A stretch of DNA of 64,000 nt from Lepraria neglecta (taxonomy: Eukaryota > Ascomycota > Lecanoromycetes > Lecanorales > Stereocaulaceae): contig CM065648.1 in assembly GCA_033220425.1 (NCBI GenBank), positions 1,736,001-1,800,000 on the forward strand, read 5' to 3'. This document shows positions 34,504-46,741 of this stretch, piece after piece. Both the position numbers and the translations under genes were made by a program. Positions within the stretch are counted from its first letter, which is position 1. Each line of letters starts with the position of its first letter. The notes under the pieces were generated by a model that was given only the letters and a program-made list of their open reading frames with translations, did no database searches and was not told where the DNA came from.

Positions 34504-37285
34504 TATATGGGAACACAGTCGGGTTCAGGGAGGCAAAGTCTGGAGCTTGGATCCAAGTGTACTGCCAGTCACAAAGTAATCATTTGCCAAGGGAACACGC
34601 TCGGCGATCTAGCCGCAGGGCCTCTAGAATCATGCAAGGTTAAGTGGACTGCATTCGCCAAGATGTTCAGGACATCCGTACTGGCACTTGGCAATGTCAG
34701 CACTTACCCAAGCCATCCGAGATCTACTGAAATCTTCCAATAGTTAGTATTGCCAAAGGATGGAAAGGATGGCTTGGCTTTCGGCACACGACTCACAAAA
34801 GGTTAAAGACCTACGTTTCTGCATTTCCATAGGAGATGGTATAGTGAGATGTTTAAATATTGAGATGGGTATCAATCCGTCTTGACTCGGTCGCCAAACA
34901 ACTTAATACATGTTCACACGAAAAGCGAAGGGGAGACATTTGATCTGACACTCTCATCAATGCTTTTAACCCGGGAGCCGTAGTATTCTTGAAGTAGTTG
35001 AAACAATTATGGGTTTTCTATGCAGGCGAAGAGCTATTTATGCTTGCAAACTAGTACATAGGGCTGAGGGGTGACGTTCCAACAAGTAACTCGACTTCTG
35101 GGAAGCAAGATGGAAGGCACTTCTCCCTTAGTGCTCCTTCTGTGGCAGGCTCAGAAGCTGGGTATGACTCTTGAAACCTAGCTAACAGAGGGCTTCAACC
35201 TAGTGGTCCTAGCGAGAAGACAAATGATTCTGTCTCTAATCCTCCTCCTCCTCCTCTTGCTGATACATCCCTCTCATCGACAATCGATAAGGAGACCGAC
35301 CGCGCCCTCAAAAATATTGAACCTGATCACTCCGGTGAAGGAAAAGAGAAGGCGGGTAAGGGATATAGAGATAATGGAGATGGGGATACAAGACATGAGG
35401 ACAAGACAAACAACACCAAATAAGATCAAGTTTGCACGAAGCCTATCACGACCGAAACCTGTCTTTAGACGGCTTTCCTCTCTACGAAAAGCCCAAGTCG
35501 ATCCACTGAAATTGGTGACAGTGAAAATGTGTGTCTTCGTGGTATATTTCTGGCCAGCATATAGGTCTCCCTCTGACAAATTTCAAATAACCCTCTCGCA
35601 GTTGAGAATAGCGAAGAAAAGACTGGCAAAATTAGTGCTTCTACCAGGGCTACGAGTATAGAGTCTAAGATCAATACAGTACACCTCCAAAGCTCCCTCT
35701 AGGGAACAGCCTCCCCCCTTTGATTGCCCGATCTTTCCCAGTATCACACTGTCCCGTGATCGAGCTGAGTAGACTATCCGTGGAGGCGGTCACCGAGTAG
35801 TAGCGACCGTCTAACCCTCTTGCACCATTTATCAATACACTTTTCTGAGCAGCCTCAGGGCCAAGGAGTACGGAGAGCTTAGACTTACGAGGCTTAACCT
35901 GTAGACTCTTTAAGCCTTCTTTAAATTTAACAGAGCTACTCCCAAGAAAGTTAAAAAATAGTTTGCCTTCCAATGACATCGCTAGCGTTTACAAGTGAGA
36001 TGGAATGAGAGCAGACAAGTGGGCAACATCTCCTAGACTAAGTATCCAATGACCTCATATCCCACGCTTTTTACCTACAGATCCTGAATCGCAGGCTGAC
36101 TTTTCAGAACGTGAGGTGTTGGGCTTAGGCATAAATTGCATTGAGCTGTCGGCATACTGAGCATTGGGTTAACGAGATATTCAAATATTCTAGTCATAGA
36201 TTATCACCTCCATTCCTTTTCCCGCATCGGCTAAGCTTCACCACCCTTGACTCGACCCCTCCCACTTGACACCTCGGGGCAAAGTGGAGAAGCCCACCAG
36301 GTGCGACGTTCCTTTGGCGGCAGTCCAGCTAATGTACCCTTCTCCTAATCCTACAGGTTCGGACTGCGATGCCCTCAGAATCACCTCATGGGAACCTTTG
36401 CAATCGTCTCCTTGTGTCAAGCGCTGCGAGTCTAAGTGTGGCTCCCAGTCTTTGTCGTTGACCTGACTCTCTTCGAATATATCGAATATTTGGAAACGTT
36501 GAGTGAGCTCACGGGATGAACTAATGCGTTTGACGACCTCGATAGCTTGGTCCCTTGCCTGACGTAGGATTTCTTGGAGTACTTTGAGTAACTCTGTGAC
36601 CAACGCTGTTAATGGTTACCCAACTAATTAACTTCTTAACGGTTTAGGTGGTTGGTTTGCCTTTTTGACCCTCGTAGTTGGACCGGTTTGAGGTCTTAAT
36701 GGTCCCGGTTTAGTCCGTTTAACTTATATGGTAGGTAGTTGGAACCATCTAAACCGCCAAGCCCTGGAGGCTTAGCCTCAGGGAATATCAGGAATTCTTC
36801 ATGAATCCTGAAACCCTCACCAATACATCAATGTTGCAACCTGCGTATACAACACATGTCAAACAGCAGTACTTTGTCTAGCAAGTATCCACTCCATTTG
36901 GCAAAGAGCAAAAGGGCATGGTAAGCTGTCCTTTGTGGCTCGGCGATATTGTATATAAAGCTTGATGGACACCTAAGAGTGTATAAAAATACAAACCCAG
37001 GATATATCTATGACTCAGCCACTACAGATACAATCGTGGTTTGAGCAACTTCTGCATACAAATTGAATTTTGATGTTCTCAGGTTGGTCAGGTACACTCG
37101 CGGCCCGCCTCGGGGAAGAGTCGGCCCGAAACAGGGCGATGTTTGAAGATTTGGTAGGGCTGGTCGGCGGAAACTTTTGCCCTCTCCGTTGCTCTTTGCA
37201 TGGCGGTCTCCTTTAGAGATGCAGGAAGAAGCTCACTGGATCCAAATTGTCAGGGTTCGCCGACCGCCTTTCCCCGCTTAGGACC
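34504..37285. other. Long intergenic stretch with decayed coding traces
   Basis: No intact gene is supported. Between about 35130 and 35790 the plus strand has broken coding-like text (NPPPPPLADTSLSS, IDKETDRALKNIEPDHSGEG, NPLAVENSEEKTGKIS) interrupted by several stops, likely an old pseudogene of low-complexity content. A minus frame at 36238-36603 is listed separately. Near 36640 and 36760 lies an imperfect inverted repeat (GGTTTAGGTGGTT / AACCATCTAAACC) flanking about 110 bases with repeated CGGTTT motifs. The last 200 bases before 37286 are the likely promoter of the next gene. Confidence 0.45.
36238..36603 (-). CDS. Possible small gene, 121 codons, unrecognised
   Basis: A single open frame with a helical, charged N-terminus (LLKVLQEILRQARDQAIEVV) and then a soluble part without known motifs. 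The opposite strand is full of stops, so the frame may be real, but there is no homology I recognise and no clear context. It could equally be a fragment of an old gene. Confidence 0.25.
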   Translation of the reverse strand: MVTELLKVLQEILRQARDQAIEVVKRISSSRELTQRFQIFDIFEESQVNDKDWEPHLDSQRLTQGDDCKGSHEVILRASQSEPVGLGEGYISWTAAKGTSHLVGFSTLPRGVKWEGSSQGW

Positions 37286-38272
37286 ATGATCCGATCACAA
37301 CTGTTGCAGGCCGCACGCTTTCAACATGCCCTGTTCTCGAACCTGTCTACCTGCGTCCTGCGGACGCGATCTCCCTTCATAGAGTCATGCTTAAGATGCA
37401 GATTCTCCACAAGCACGCGCAACCTCGTCCAGAAACGAAAGAATGCCATATTGCAGAAGCCCTCAAAAGCGCCTGCGAAGCCAATACAATCGACGTCCTA
37501 CGCCCCTCGAAAGTCTGCGGCGTATGAGTCATTGAACGACAAATTAGCAAGACGGTCTTCGCCCACCCTTCTATACCGATCCTCGTCGTATACGCACTAC
37601 ATTACTGCTTGTTGTACGGGCGGGGCTTTTTTGGTCGGCGTCGCTGTGTACAATTATCGAAGCCAGTACTTTATTGTCAAGCCCGAAGATCTGCCAGCTT
37701 TTGTACCAGTCTTTATCACGGTTGGCAGCTTCATGATTGCATGCATTGGGTTTTGGATGTTGCTGAAAGTAAGGCTCCATATAGCAATCGACCCGGCACT
37801 TTTCAATTGACAGTGAAATTAGCCACAGAACATGGTCCAACGAATCAGTTCACTTCCTTCACCACCAAAGGCAAAATCTCATGCTTTACTCTTGCAGATA
37901 GAAAGAACCCCACTTGTGCCCTACAGAAAGCCTAGAATCACCACGGTACCTCACACCGACGTGACCCTCTCTTCGACGCTTTTCGATAACGACGGCGAGA
38001 GAAGGATAGAAGTGGCAATTGCCGAAATAAAGCTTCGTGAAGAGAAATTGGCTGCATTCGCAAAGACCAATCTCATGACACTACCATTAAGACAGGCTGG
38101 CTACTGGATCTGGAGAGGCTTCATTGGCCTTAGACGTGCATTCACTAGCGAAGGCTTTCTTTATCTTCATCTGAAAGGTAACAACCGGGTGTGGAAAATG
38201 GATAGGGACCCAGCTTGGGCTCTGGATGATGGGAAGGCATTGGATAGACTGGTAAAAGTCAAGATCGGCTAA
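37286..38272 (+). CDS. Probable mitochondrial inner-membrane protein (TMEM223/Mrx15-like?)
   Basis: Two exons, 37286-37768 and 37823-38272, joined by a 54-base intron (GTAAGG...TTAG; a second in-phase acceptor six bases on would drop two residues), give about 310 residues. The N-terminus is rich in Arg, Ser and Leu without acids (MIRSQLLQAARFQHALFSNL), as in mitochondrial presequences. Two membrane segments follow (YITACCTGGAFLVGVAVYNY and FVPVFITVGSFMIACIGFWM), then a soluble C-domain with YLHLKGNNRVWKMDRD. Two membrane spans with a C-terminal beta-rich domain recall the TMEM70/TMEM186/TMEM223 group, which includes yeast Mrx15, a mitoribosome-binding protein. That assignment is tentative. 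The gene looks intact. Confidence 0.7.
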
Positions 38273-38974
38273 GAAATACCACCCTCACGGTTCTTTGAAT
38301 CGATGTGGCAGCATTGGTCTTGTCGCTAATACAAGGAGGAAGGTGTGCTTCGTACGCGGTACTTATGCCATGTACTAGTACATGTAGGAGCGCGGGATTG
38401 TTTATACATCGTCGGATACTCATTGGCTTCGGCTTGATAATTCAGCACGCTCTACCCAGGTAAGCAAATATATGGAACACATACAGGACTACCTGAGCTC
38501 ACATGCATTTCCATAGCTCTTACTTTTATAGAGCCCCACTTCCAGAGACCTCGAAATATTGAAGCAGAGACAGGAAAATTCTACACCCAATGTTTCATGT
38601 ATTTGCGGGATCCCTTGAGCTATCCAAGTAGAGCTCGGCAACCTGAACGATCAGTATCTTGAAAGAGCGAGATAAATTGTGCTTCGTGACTTTCCCGATT
38701 TATGAAGATATGAGCTCTACTGCTTCTGGTTCCAACGCTCTTTCGGTCCTACTGCTGATTATACTCGAAGCTTTTTCAACTTCACCCATCAACAAATAGC
38801 TTCTGTACATCGGTCAAAATCTAAGTAATACTACGCGTCCTATTGGGTTTCCAAAAAGCAAAAAATGAATGTTGTTTCCTATCTGACTTGTGACTATGTA
38901 CAATGCAAGATTTAACTATTCATTGTCCAACACGTTTCGCCGAAGGTTTTGAGAGTAATCAATGGAGAGAAATC
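38273..38974. other. Intergenic, no gene seen
   Basis: About 700 bases without a credible frame, repeat or RNA gene. It separates the plus-strand membrane-protein gene from a minus-strand pseudogene, so it contains two 3' flanks. Confidence 0.6.
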
Positions 38975-41105
38975 TTAGGCTTTCAAAGGAAGCATTTTAG
39001 AGGCTGTCGCAAAAGTCTGTCCCAGTGTTCCTGGTAATATGTCTCCTATCTCTTTTGAGCGCGACCATCGTTGGCAGTGAGGCTTTGGCCCTAAACCAAA
39101 GTGCAAGGGGGTCCTTGGAAGGGCGTAATTCGGTGGTCTAGGAAACATCGGATCAATCCAATACGCGTTGCTGTTCCAATGATTATCGTGGTGAGGTTTG
39201 AGGGCGTCAGGATATCCCTGCCATTGTTGTAAAGACGTATATCCTTTGAAACATCTAGCTCTGGCTCGGAGAAATTCGTTGAACCACGCAGTGCCGAAGT
39301 TTCGGTATTGGCGACGGAATGTGGTTTCTCGTTCGCCATTTTTGACGCCCCGTAGGGTAACATCCCACTCGATCGCGTCTTGCGGGGCGGGGCTACCGGG
39401 TGTGACATAGCTCAGTCGTAGTAGATAATTCCCTGTTTCGCGTGCAGAGCGCTCATCCTCTTTGCCTGGTTCATTGCGCTGGTGGGGCCGAGACTGGCGC
39501 GATTGGCTGTTGCTGCATCCGGGAGGCTGGTAAAGGAAGGTTGTATCGCCTGTTGCCAAACTTTTTCTTCAGTGTCTCTCCAATGCGGCCTGTATGATCC
39601 TTGCAAGGGGTTATGGAGACTCAGGTCAGCAGGAGTCGGATGGCTCGATGAGCTTTTGTCCAAAGTGAACTCGGGAACTGTCCAGTCTAAATGGGTAGGA
39701 CGTAAGCGTGGGTTGTTGAGTCGAGCATACTTTAGCTTTTCGATGTGAGTGTCGGCAGCCCAAAGTCCTCTTTCTCTCAACAATGCACGGGCGGATTCGA
39801 CTTCCATGACCCGAAAATCCTCGAGGACATTCGCAAGCGCAACTTGGACTCGATTTGAGACGGCGCGAGGGGCGGGAGGTGTGCGTCTTTTTGTAGCTGT
39901 CGAACCTGCCAGCTCTTTACTCAAGCGGCGAGCCTTTCTCTCCAATCCATGAAGGGCATCAGTGACTTTGAATAACTTGGTGATTGGGGTAATGATGTGT
40001 GCGGACTGGGCACAGCTTGAAGTTTTTGAAGTATATCCTGAGTCGATAGGGTCTTCAGATGTTTTGTGCAAGTCGCTTGGACGTGGGTTTTGTTTTCGAA
40101 TAAATGCATGAGGGGGAATGTATTTCATCCATGTGCCATCTGGCTTTTGGCAAGAATGCAGTTGGCCTCGATCGTATTGGGTGGTGGATTGTCCAGAGCG
40201 AGGCTGTGGAGATGCGGAATGAGGATAAACAGGAGAGTGCGCGAATGGGGCTGCTGGTGCTGTATGCCCGAGCTTGTCCAGCTTCTACTTGAGGGGGAAT
40301 TAGGTTGAGTCGACGTTGCTCCGCGGCGAAGGCTCCAAAGCGAGACGGCGGAGGTTTGGTTGAAATATCAGCATTGGTCGCAGGTTGTTTGCCCTGAGCA
40401 GAGGAAGGAAGGCCATCTGGTGTTCCAAGGTGTTCGTGGCTTGCGAAAGTCGCACTGAAGGACTAGACGAGTTGATTGGCCTTGTTGGCCAGACGATGAT
40501 TCGAAGGGAGAGTAGGACATTACTGTCTCGGTAAAAGGAACGCTTGGAGAGCGGGCCCTACAGCAGCACCAGCAGAGTATGAACGGCCTGCCGCTGCTCG
40601 AGAGTTGGTCGAGGCCTGGCCTGGGTTGAACATTTGAACATTTGAACATGTGGGTTCAATACGCTAGATGGGCGAAAAGGATCGGGATTCGGAGCAAGTT
40701 GAGAACTCTGGGGGTCGGTATATCCGCGAAATACCCACCATACAGGAAGACGTTCGGGTCGAATTGAACACTCTGGGGGTCGGTGTATCCGTATGTTGTC
40801 GGAGCGAAGTACACGCCATACTGTGAGACACTCGGATTGAGTTGAGGATTCTGGATATTAGCATTTCCGTCAATCGAGCCTGTTGTCAGGTGGCATCCAG
40901 GTTGTGCGGCCTGCAGACTTGCAGCCGGAGCAAAGTTGTTCTACTATTGCTGTCCAGCAAAGAAATCGCGTGGAATCTGCAAGTTGTCATGCCTCCTGTC
41001 CTGCACAATCTCGAATCTCCATCCTCCGATTGGAGTACCGTACGCCTGGTACGTTTTGACGAGGTTTAGATAGTTTTCATATTGGTTTTGAAACTAGACA
41101 TCGTT
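38975..41105 (-). pseudogene. Decayed Gln/Pro/Tyr-rich hypothetical gene
   Basis: Long coding-like stretches lie on the minus strand but in shifting frames: from about 41090 (QYENYLNLVKTYQAYG, GGWRFEIVQDRRHDNLQIP, NNFAPAASLQAAQPG, YGVYFAPTTYGYTDPQ), through 40100-40660 (Gln/Ser/Pro-rich), a 238-codon frame at 39412-40128 with a charged helix, and a 194-codon frame at 38975-39559. Stops at 40941-40946 (two TAG in a row, in a Gln run) and 41094-41096 fit CAG to TAG changes, the CpA to TpA context of RIP. The 39412-39559 overlap has no fitting intron and suggests a frameshift. A 66-78-base tandem duplication lies at about 40700-40850. The family is not recognised. Confidence 0.5.
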
Positions 41106-41938
41106 TTTGTTGTGTGGCTGGACTTTGGGCCTGACTCTCGTTGAATATCTCCATGCCACGCCATGAATACAGGTGATGGAGGTGGAAGACACCCGAAGAG
41201 TGGGCGTAATTCGACATCCTGATGGTGGAAATGCGTTCTCCAAGTGTATGTAAGTATTAGCGTATTGTATGAGATAGCCCAAAGCTCGCTGTCGAGTTGT
41301 TTGGAAGCTTCGGTGCGAGGTGGGAAGAGATACTTGAAGGTTGGAGGTTGGAGATGAAAGAAGAGTTTCACACTCTAACAATTGGGAGTAAAAAAATTCT
41401 GCCAATCATTTTCATGTGCTTTCAAGGAAATAATCGAACATCCAAAATTTCGTAGACCAAGTGGCCTTACTGCGGCCATTTTATTCCAGATACAAGTTAG
41501 TGGCTCAGCACTGACCGGCCCATGACTATTCCAATGACTCGATTGGGGGCGAAATTATAGGAGAGAGATCTAGCATTGCACGCGCGCTACATTCAGGAGC
41601 AACATGGTGAATACGAGAACATGATGGAGATCTTCAATCAGGAACGTTCTGCATTTGCCTATATCTCTTTCGAGATAGGATTTACTGCTCAGCAATGAAA
41701 GAGAATAATCGAATCGTTTAAATTTGTGAAATTCACGAGGTAAAGAGAAATTCGATGGTGACTCTGTTTGCTTGGCAATATTATAGCAGGGCCTTGGCAG
41801 ACATCAACAAGCACATGAAAAATGACGAAAGCATATCTTAGCTACTGAATGGAAGTAACCTTTTACAGCATATTCAAGCTCATGCGTACACGAAATGTTG
41901 GATTTGAGCAAGCATGCTGGTAAATGTTCCAGACATCA
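41106..41938. other. Intergenic, no gene supported
   Basis: Short minus-strand frames at 41066-41371 and 41094-41405 overlap each other and lack recognisable content; one may be the 5' end of the adjacent pseudogene. The right part is the 3' flank of SMC1. Confidence 0.5.
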
Positions 41939-44900
41939 CTACTGATATTTGCGCAACTGTGAAGAGAGGGATCAGCTCTGGAAGCCAAGAGCAGGAAGGG
42001 ACAACACTTACATCCAGCGTCAACGCCTTACTCGAATTAGCACCCTGATCCCTATAAATCCCCACTAGCGCCTCGCTTCCCTGGAACAGCCCTGTCTTCA
42101 AACTAATGACAATGAATTGCATGCCTGGACCCGCATGGTCTCTGATGTAATTTGCTATCTTCGCCACGTTGGCGTTGTCGAGGGCCGCATCGACTTCGTC
42201 AAGCACAAAGAAGGGAGAGGGCTGGTAGCTGTGGACTGCAAAGAGAAGGGCGAGTGCGGCCATGGTCTTCTCCCCACCGGAAAGATGCTCCATGTCGCGG
42301 AAACGCTTGAGCGGTGGCATAGCATGGTATTTGATACCATCGAGGTAGGGCTCGTCGCCGTCTTCCATGTCGAGATATCTGTTCATTGTTAGCGAGTTGA
42401 TCATTGGAATCTCTTGCAATGTACGTACGCTTGTCCACCCATCGGCAACGACGCATCCCTTGTCAGGTCTTTGTAGATGGGTCCAATCTGCTCCGAGATG
42501 TGGGAGAAGGCTTTGCTGAAGAGCTCGAAACGCTTCTCTTTGACTTCCTGGAAGTCATCTTTTGCTCTCTTCGCACGCTTTCGTGCATCTTCGAAATCTC
42601 TGTCAGTGGTCTTAAGCCGGTCTTGCACAACTCCCAGGCGTTCGACAGCGCGCATGTTAGGCGCCATGCTCTCCAGCTCGCTGGTTAGTGTTTTGACGCG
42701 GTCTTGCAGCTCAGTATCTAATTTGTCGTCGTTACTCTGTGGGGCAGATTAGCAACCTGTGCATCATTCAGAAAGTAGATTATGTAGCTGCTCACCTCTC
42801 TGAGATCCTCGTCAAGGCCGTCAAAATCAACTTCAATACCGTAGTCCTGGACCTCCGACGGCCGTAGAGTGGTTGCTTCCTGGTCCTCGTCGACGTCCAT
42901 TGCATCAGGATCAGCCTGTAGGATGTCATCCAAGGGCAGCTGATCAAGGCTTCTTGATTCTTCCTCCAGGGGTATGTTGATGTCCTCAAGCTTACAACGT
43001 CTCAGCAGCATGTATCTGCTCGAGGCGTTAAGCTGTCGGTCGGCCTCCAGACCAGATACAGCCTTGAGCGTTGCATCAACGTTCTTACTCCTCTTCTGCA
43101 CTTCTCGGCGCTGTTCTGCTACTTTCTCTGCTTTCTGATTGTGCTTGTTCTTCTGTTGCTCCAGCTGCTCCGTCAGCTGGTCTAGCTCCACCATGAGAGT
43201 ATCCAATTCGTTCTGTGAGGACTCTTGTTCGGTTTGTAACTCTTTGATAAGGGACTCGTCTTGTCGCCCACGATCTTCCAAAACCTTAATGCGGCTCTTG
43301 GTCTCCTGCAGTTGCTGCTGCTCATAGCTAATCCGACTCTCCAGACGGCTCTTCTGCGTGTTGAATTCCAGTTTCTTCTGCGCTCCTTCCTGTTGTAGTG
43401 AACCTTGTTGAGCCTCGTAGGTTCGAATGTTGTCGTACCCAAGCCGCCAACAGAAGTCCGCGAAAACCTCATCCTGGATCTCGCTGACTGCATCTTGATG
43501 CTCTTTCAGAGTGCTCTCTAGATCTAGCAGCTCGCGTAGCTTCTCCTCGTATTTGGGTTTAGTGGCCGCTAGCTCTTTGCGTACATGAGACAACTCCTTC
43601 TGCTTGCTGGTTTGATTACGTTCGAGTGCTTTTGCCTCCTCTTTGAGGTACGTTAGCTTGTGCTCCAGGCCGGTCAACTCCCCTTGCAGCACTTCCTCTT
43701 CGGATGCACCACGTCGAGTTTCTGGCAGCGAAGCCAGTTCCGCGACTAACTTCTCTGAAAGCTTTCGTAGGTTTTCAACCTCGCTGTCCTCCCACCGCCG
43801 CGATTCCGACTTGCCTCCCTGACCACCGGTCATATTTCCGCCTTTATGGATGATCGAACCATCAAGCGTTACCGCTTTAACATCGTTGCGCTTCTCCCAG
43901 CAGATGGTTTTGGCGACGGCAAGATCGTCACAGATGACAGCGTTGCCGCATACATAGGAGAATGCACGTTCCAAAGATCTCTCGTAGTTGATTGTGTCGA
44001 GAGCCATTCGGCATCCGCGGTGCTGGCTTTTGATGTTGGAATTCAGTGTGGTAAATTGTATTGTATCCAAGGGAATGAAGGTTGCTTGACCACGCCGCTG
44101 TTCTCGTAGGTATTGAATACATTCTATTGCGGTCTTCTCATTCTCCACAATGACGGCGTCGAAGTTTCGGCCAAGGACTGTGCTGACTGCTGTCTGGAAT
44201 CTCTTTTCCACAGGTTTACACAGCTCGCTGACTCTGCCTTTAACACCCGGGAACATGCGCTTCATGTCAGCGACAGTAGCTTTGAGGCGGAGGTCCTTCT
44301 CGTTTTTTTTCTTGCCGTCCTCGGCTTCCAACAATTTGTTGAGCACCTCCTGAAGCTTTTCGTCCTTTTCAGTCCTCAGCTGTGCGACACGAAGTCGTTC
44401 TGAGGTGTGCTCATTGAAGATCTTTTTCTTGCCGTTGATGTCCTTTGTGGTCTCCTTGATCTGACTATTTACCGTGTCTTTGCGCTCTCCAATTTCTTTA
44501 AGCTCATCATTTAGCTTCTGAGTCTGCCATTCAGCAGTATCAACGTTGCTTTTCAAGCTCTTGACGGTCTGCTCATCAGCCTTCTGCTGACGCGAAAGGT
44601 TGTCAACTTTGATCTGCTCCGCAGAGGTCCGCTTGTTGACATCGTCTTTCAGTTTCCTGTATAGCTGCAAGTCTGCTTCGCTCAGCTCGCGACCTTCTTG
44701 CTCGGCCAGTTTCCTAAAGTCGCTTTCCCACTGGGTTTGGGCTTTCTCAACAACCTTAAGATCTTTATTAAACTGCTTCAGGTTGTTGGTATGAGCATCG
44801 CGTTCTTTGGAGATGTCTGCAACGCGGGAGTTGCATTTGTTAAGTTTCCTATTGGTGATATCAATCTTCTCTGCGATGGGCATGAGCCCATTCTCCTTTG

Positions 44901-46003
44901 CCTCGATGTCTTTCTCTTTTTGCTTGATGCTCTTCTCAAGCTTGGAGACTTCCCGACCTACTTTTGCTTGATCTTTCTTAGCCTCCTCTAAAGCCTTGTC
45001 ATATTTCTCAATTCCACGTCGGTGCTCCTTGAGCTCTTCCTGGTGTTTCTGTATCTCCGCGCCAGATTCTTCGATAACTTGTTGAAAGTGGTACAATTTC
45101 CAAAGAATATGAGTGACGATAGCCTGATCACGCTCATCAGCTTTCTTAGCGTAGTTGTCAGCCTCATTCTTCTGGTCCGTGTATTGCTTGATCTCCGAAT
45201 TAATGCCTCTCCGTCGATGGAGGGTGAAATTCTGGTTCTCTAACGCCTCCTCTTGCGCCCCCTTCAACTTCTCATATTCTGCTTTGTGTTCAAGACTCCC
45301 CGAGATCTGTTCGATTAGGCGGGTAAGATCTCGCGGCGATTGAGATGCAATAGCTTCCACGTCGCCTTGGAATACGAGGAAATTGCGCGCTTTGATCAAG
45401 ATGTTCTCGGACTCTAGAGCTTCGTTGTATTGCTGGGCGGTCACCACTCGATCATTGATGCGATACTCGCTCACGCCCTGATTCGTGATTGTTCGCTTCC
45501 AATGCTGTTCGTCGCCCGCATCATCCTCATAGACCGCCATGACCCAGGCGCTTTTTGGGTCGTTCCGCTCTTGGGTGCCGTTTCGGCCATCCTCGACATT
45601 GGAATCTGCATCGCCGTTCATGTGACCGTTGGCACCGTTCGTTGTCGCTGAGCCGTCTCCATTGATTTTCGAGGTTCGCAGAACTCGGCCGCGGAATACG
45701 AGGTCTCGGAGATGAGCTGAGCGTAGGTGGGAGGACTTGATACCAAGGACGAAGGAGATTGCATCCATACTAAAGCACAGTCAATACATAACGTCTTCTG
45801 CAGTTCTAAGGCCCATCTCACGAGTTAGATTTTCCGGAGCCATTGGGGCCGATGATGGACGTGAAGTAGGAGTCTCCAAGCAGTAGAGTATGATGTCCTT
45901 TATAAGATTTGAAGTCTGTCGAAGCATCAGTCTTGTCCAGTGCTCCATGCCAATGCGCCCATCAGTACGTACTGAAGAGCTCAAGACGAACGAGTTTGCC
46001 CAT
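41939..46003 (-). CDS. SMC1: Cohesin subunit SMC1
   Basis: Six exons: 46003-45973, 45915-45822, 45769-42796, 42736-42429, 42378-42012 and 41956-41939; they sum to 3792 bases, 1263 residues, the usual SMC1 size. SMC1 pairs with SMC3 in the nuclear cohesin ring that holds sister chromatids together. The start MGKLVRLELFNFKSYKGHHT leads to Walker A GPNGSGKS (33-40). Two long coiled coils flank a hinge at about 550-690 (FPGVKGRVSEL ... GGNMTGGQGG). The C-terminal head has signature LSGGEKTMAALALLFA (about 1168) and Walker B FFVLDEVDAALDN (about 1192), and the protein ends ...LTLDLRKYQ. All introns are 50-59 bases with GT-AG ends and consistent phase. The gene is intact and shares a 738-base upstream region with GPC1. 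Confidence 0.95.
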
Positions 46004-46741
46004 CTTGGTGGTGCCCCGCCTGGAGAAAGTAGTAGTAGGTTGCGGGCTGCGAACCGGATTGAAATGGAATTCAAAGGATCATAGAAACCCCTAGTGAATC
46101 AGATGAGATGCATGGCTGGCAGATTATTATGGCTATTCCGCACTGCAACGCGATAGAGACGCGTGATAGGGCTGACAGATAAGTGGTTCGGCGGAATGTC
46201 GGCTAAACTCTAAACCCAGATCTCGTGCTGTAGAATTTCGAGCCTATCATGCGGCTTCATTGAAGGGTGTGCTTGCGAGAAAGCCTCACAAACATCAGTC
46301 CTCATTCTTGCGCTCACCTACCGCAACAGTATGTTGAATGCGGGGTGCAGGTGCGAGTCAAAGAAGCCTTTGTGACCCCTCATCTGATATAATCATATCA
46401 ATAAGCCTCGCTGCCTGTACGTATATTTATCTTCCTCTCCTCCATCTATGCCTCTGCAGCAGTCATATTCCTTTGTTCTTTCCAAGAAGAAGCAGTCGCC
46501 ACCCTCCATATATACGCGCTGACATGATAACCTCACGCCACAGTGGCACCCGCGCGTTCGGGACCCAACCTACCTCACTCACGGGAGCCCTTGCCTCCTT
46601 TCGCGAACAAGGTCGCAACATGACTGAGGTAGCCAAACCCACGTCAGACCATCTTCCCTCGAATGATACTCCCCCCCCGAAGCTACCAGATCCTCGACTC
46701 ATGGTTCGTCAACGTCGTCAGCAAATGGGGGCTCGCCGCCT
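46004..46741. promoter_or_regulatory. Divergent promoter region between SMC1 and GPC1
   Basis: This 738-base gap separates two outward-reading genes. An open frame at 46338-46745 overlaps the GPC1 ATG by four bases in another frame; it could be leader sequence or an upstream frame rather than protein. No TATA box stands out. Confidence 0.5.

Noticed and set aside
35203-35661. 152-codon plus frame as a gene
   Set aside because: The hydrophobic run comes from a CTCCTC repeat and the rest is basic, low-information text; another frame across the same DNA reads more like an old broken gene.
42117-42392. Plus-strand frames opposite SMC1 (also at 44113, 44698, 45022 and others)
   Set aside because: Shadows of the SMC1 exons on the opposite strand; the minus reading has all SMC motifs.
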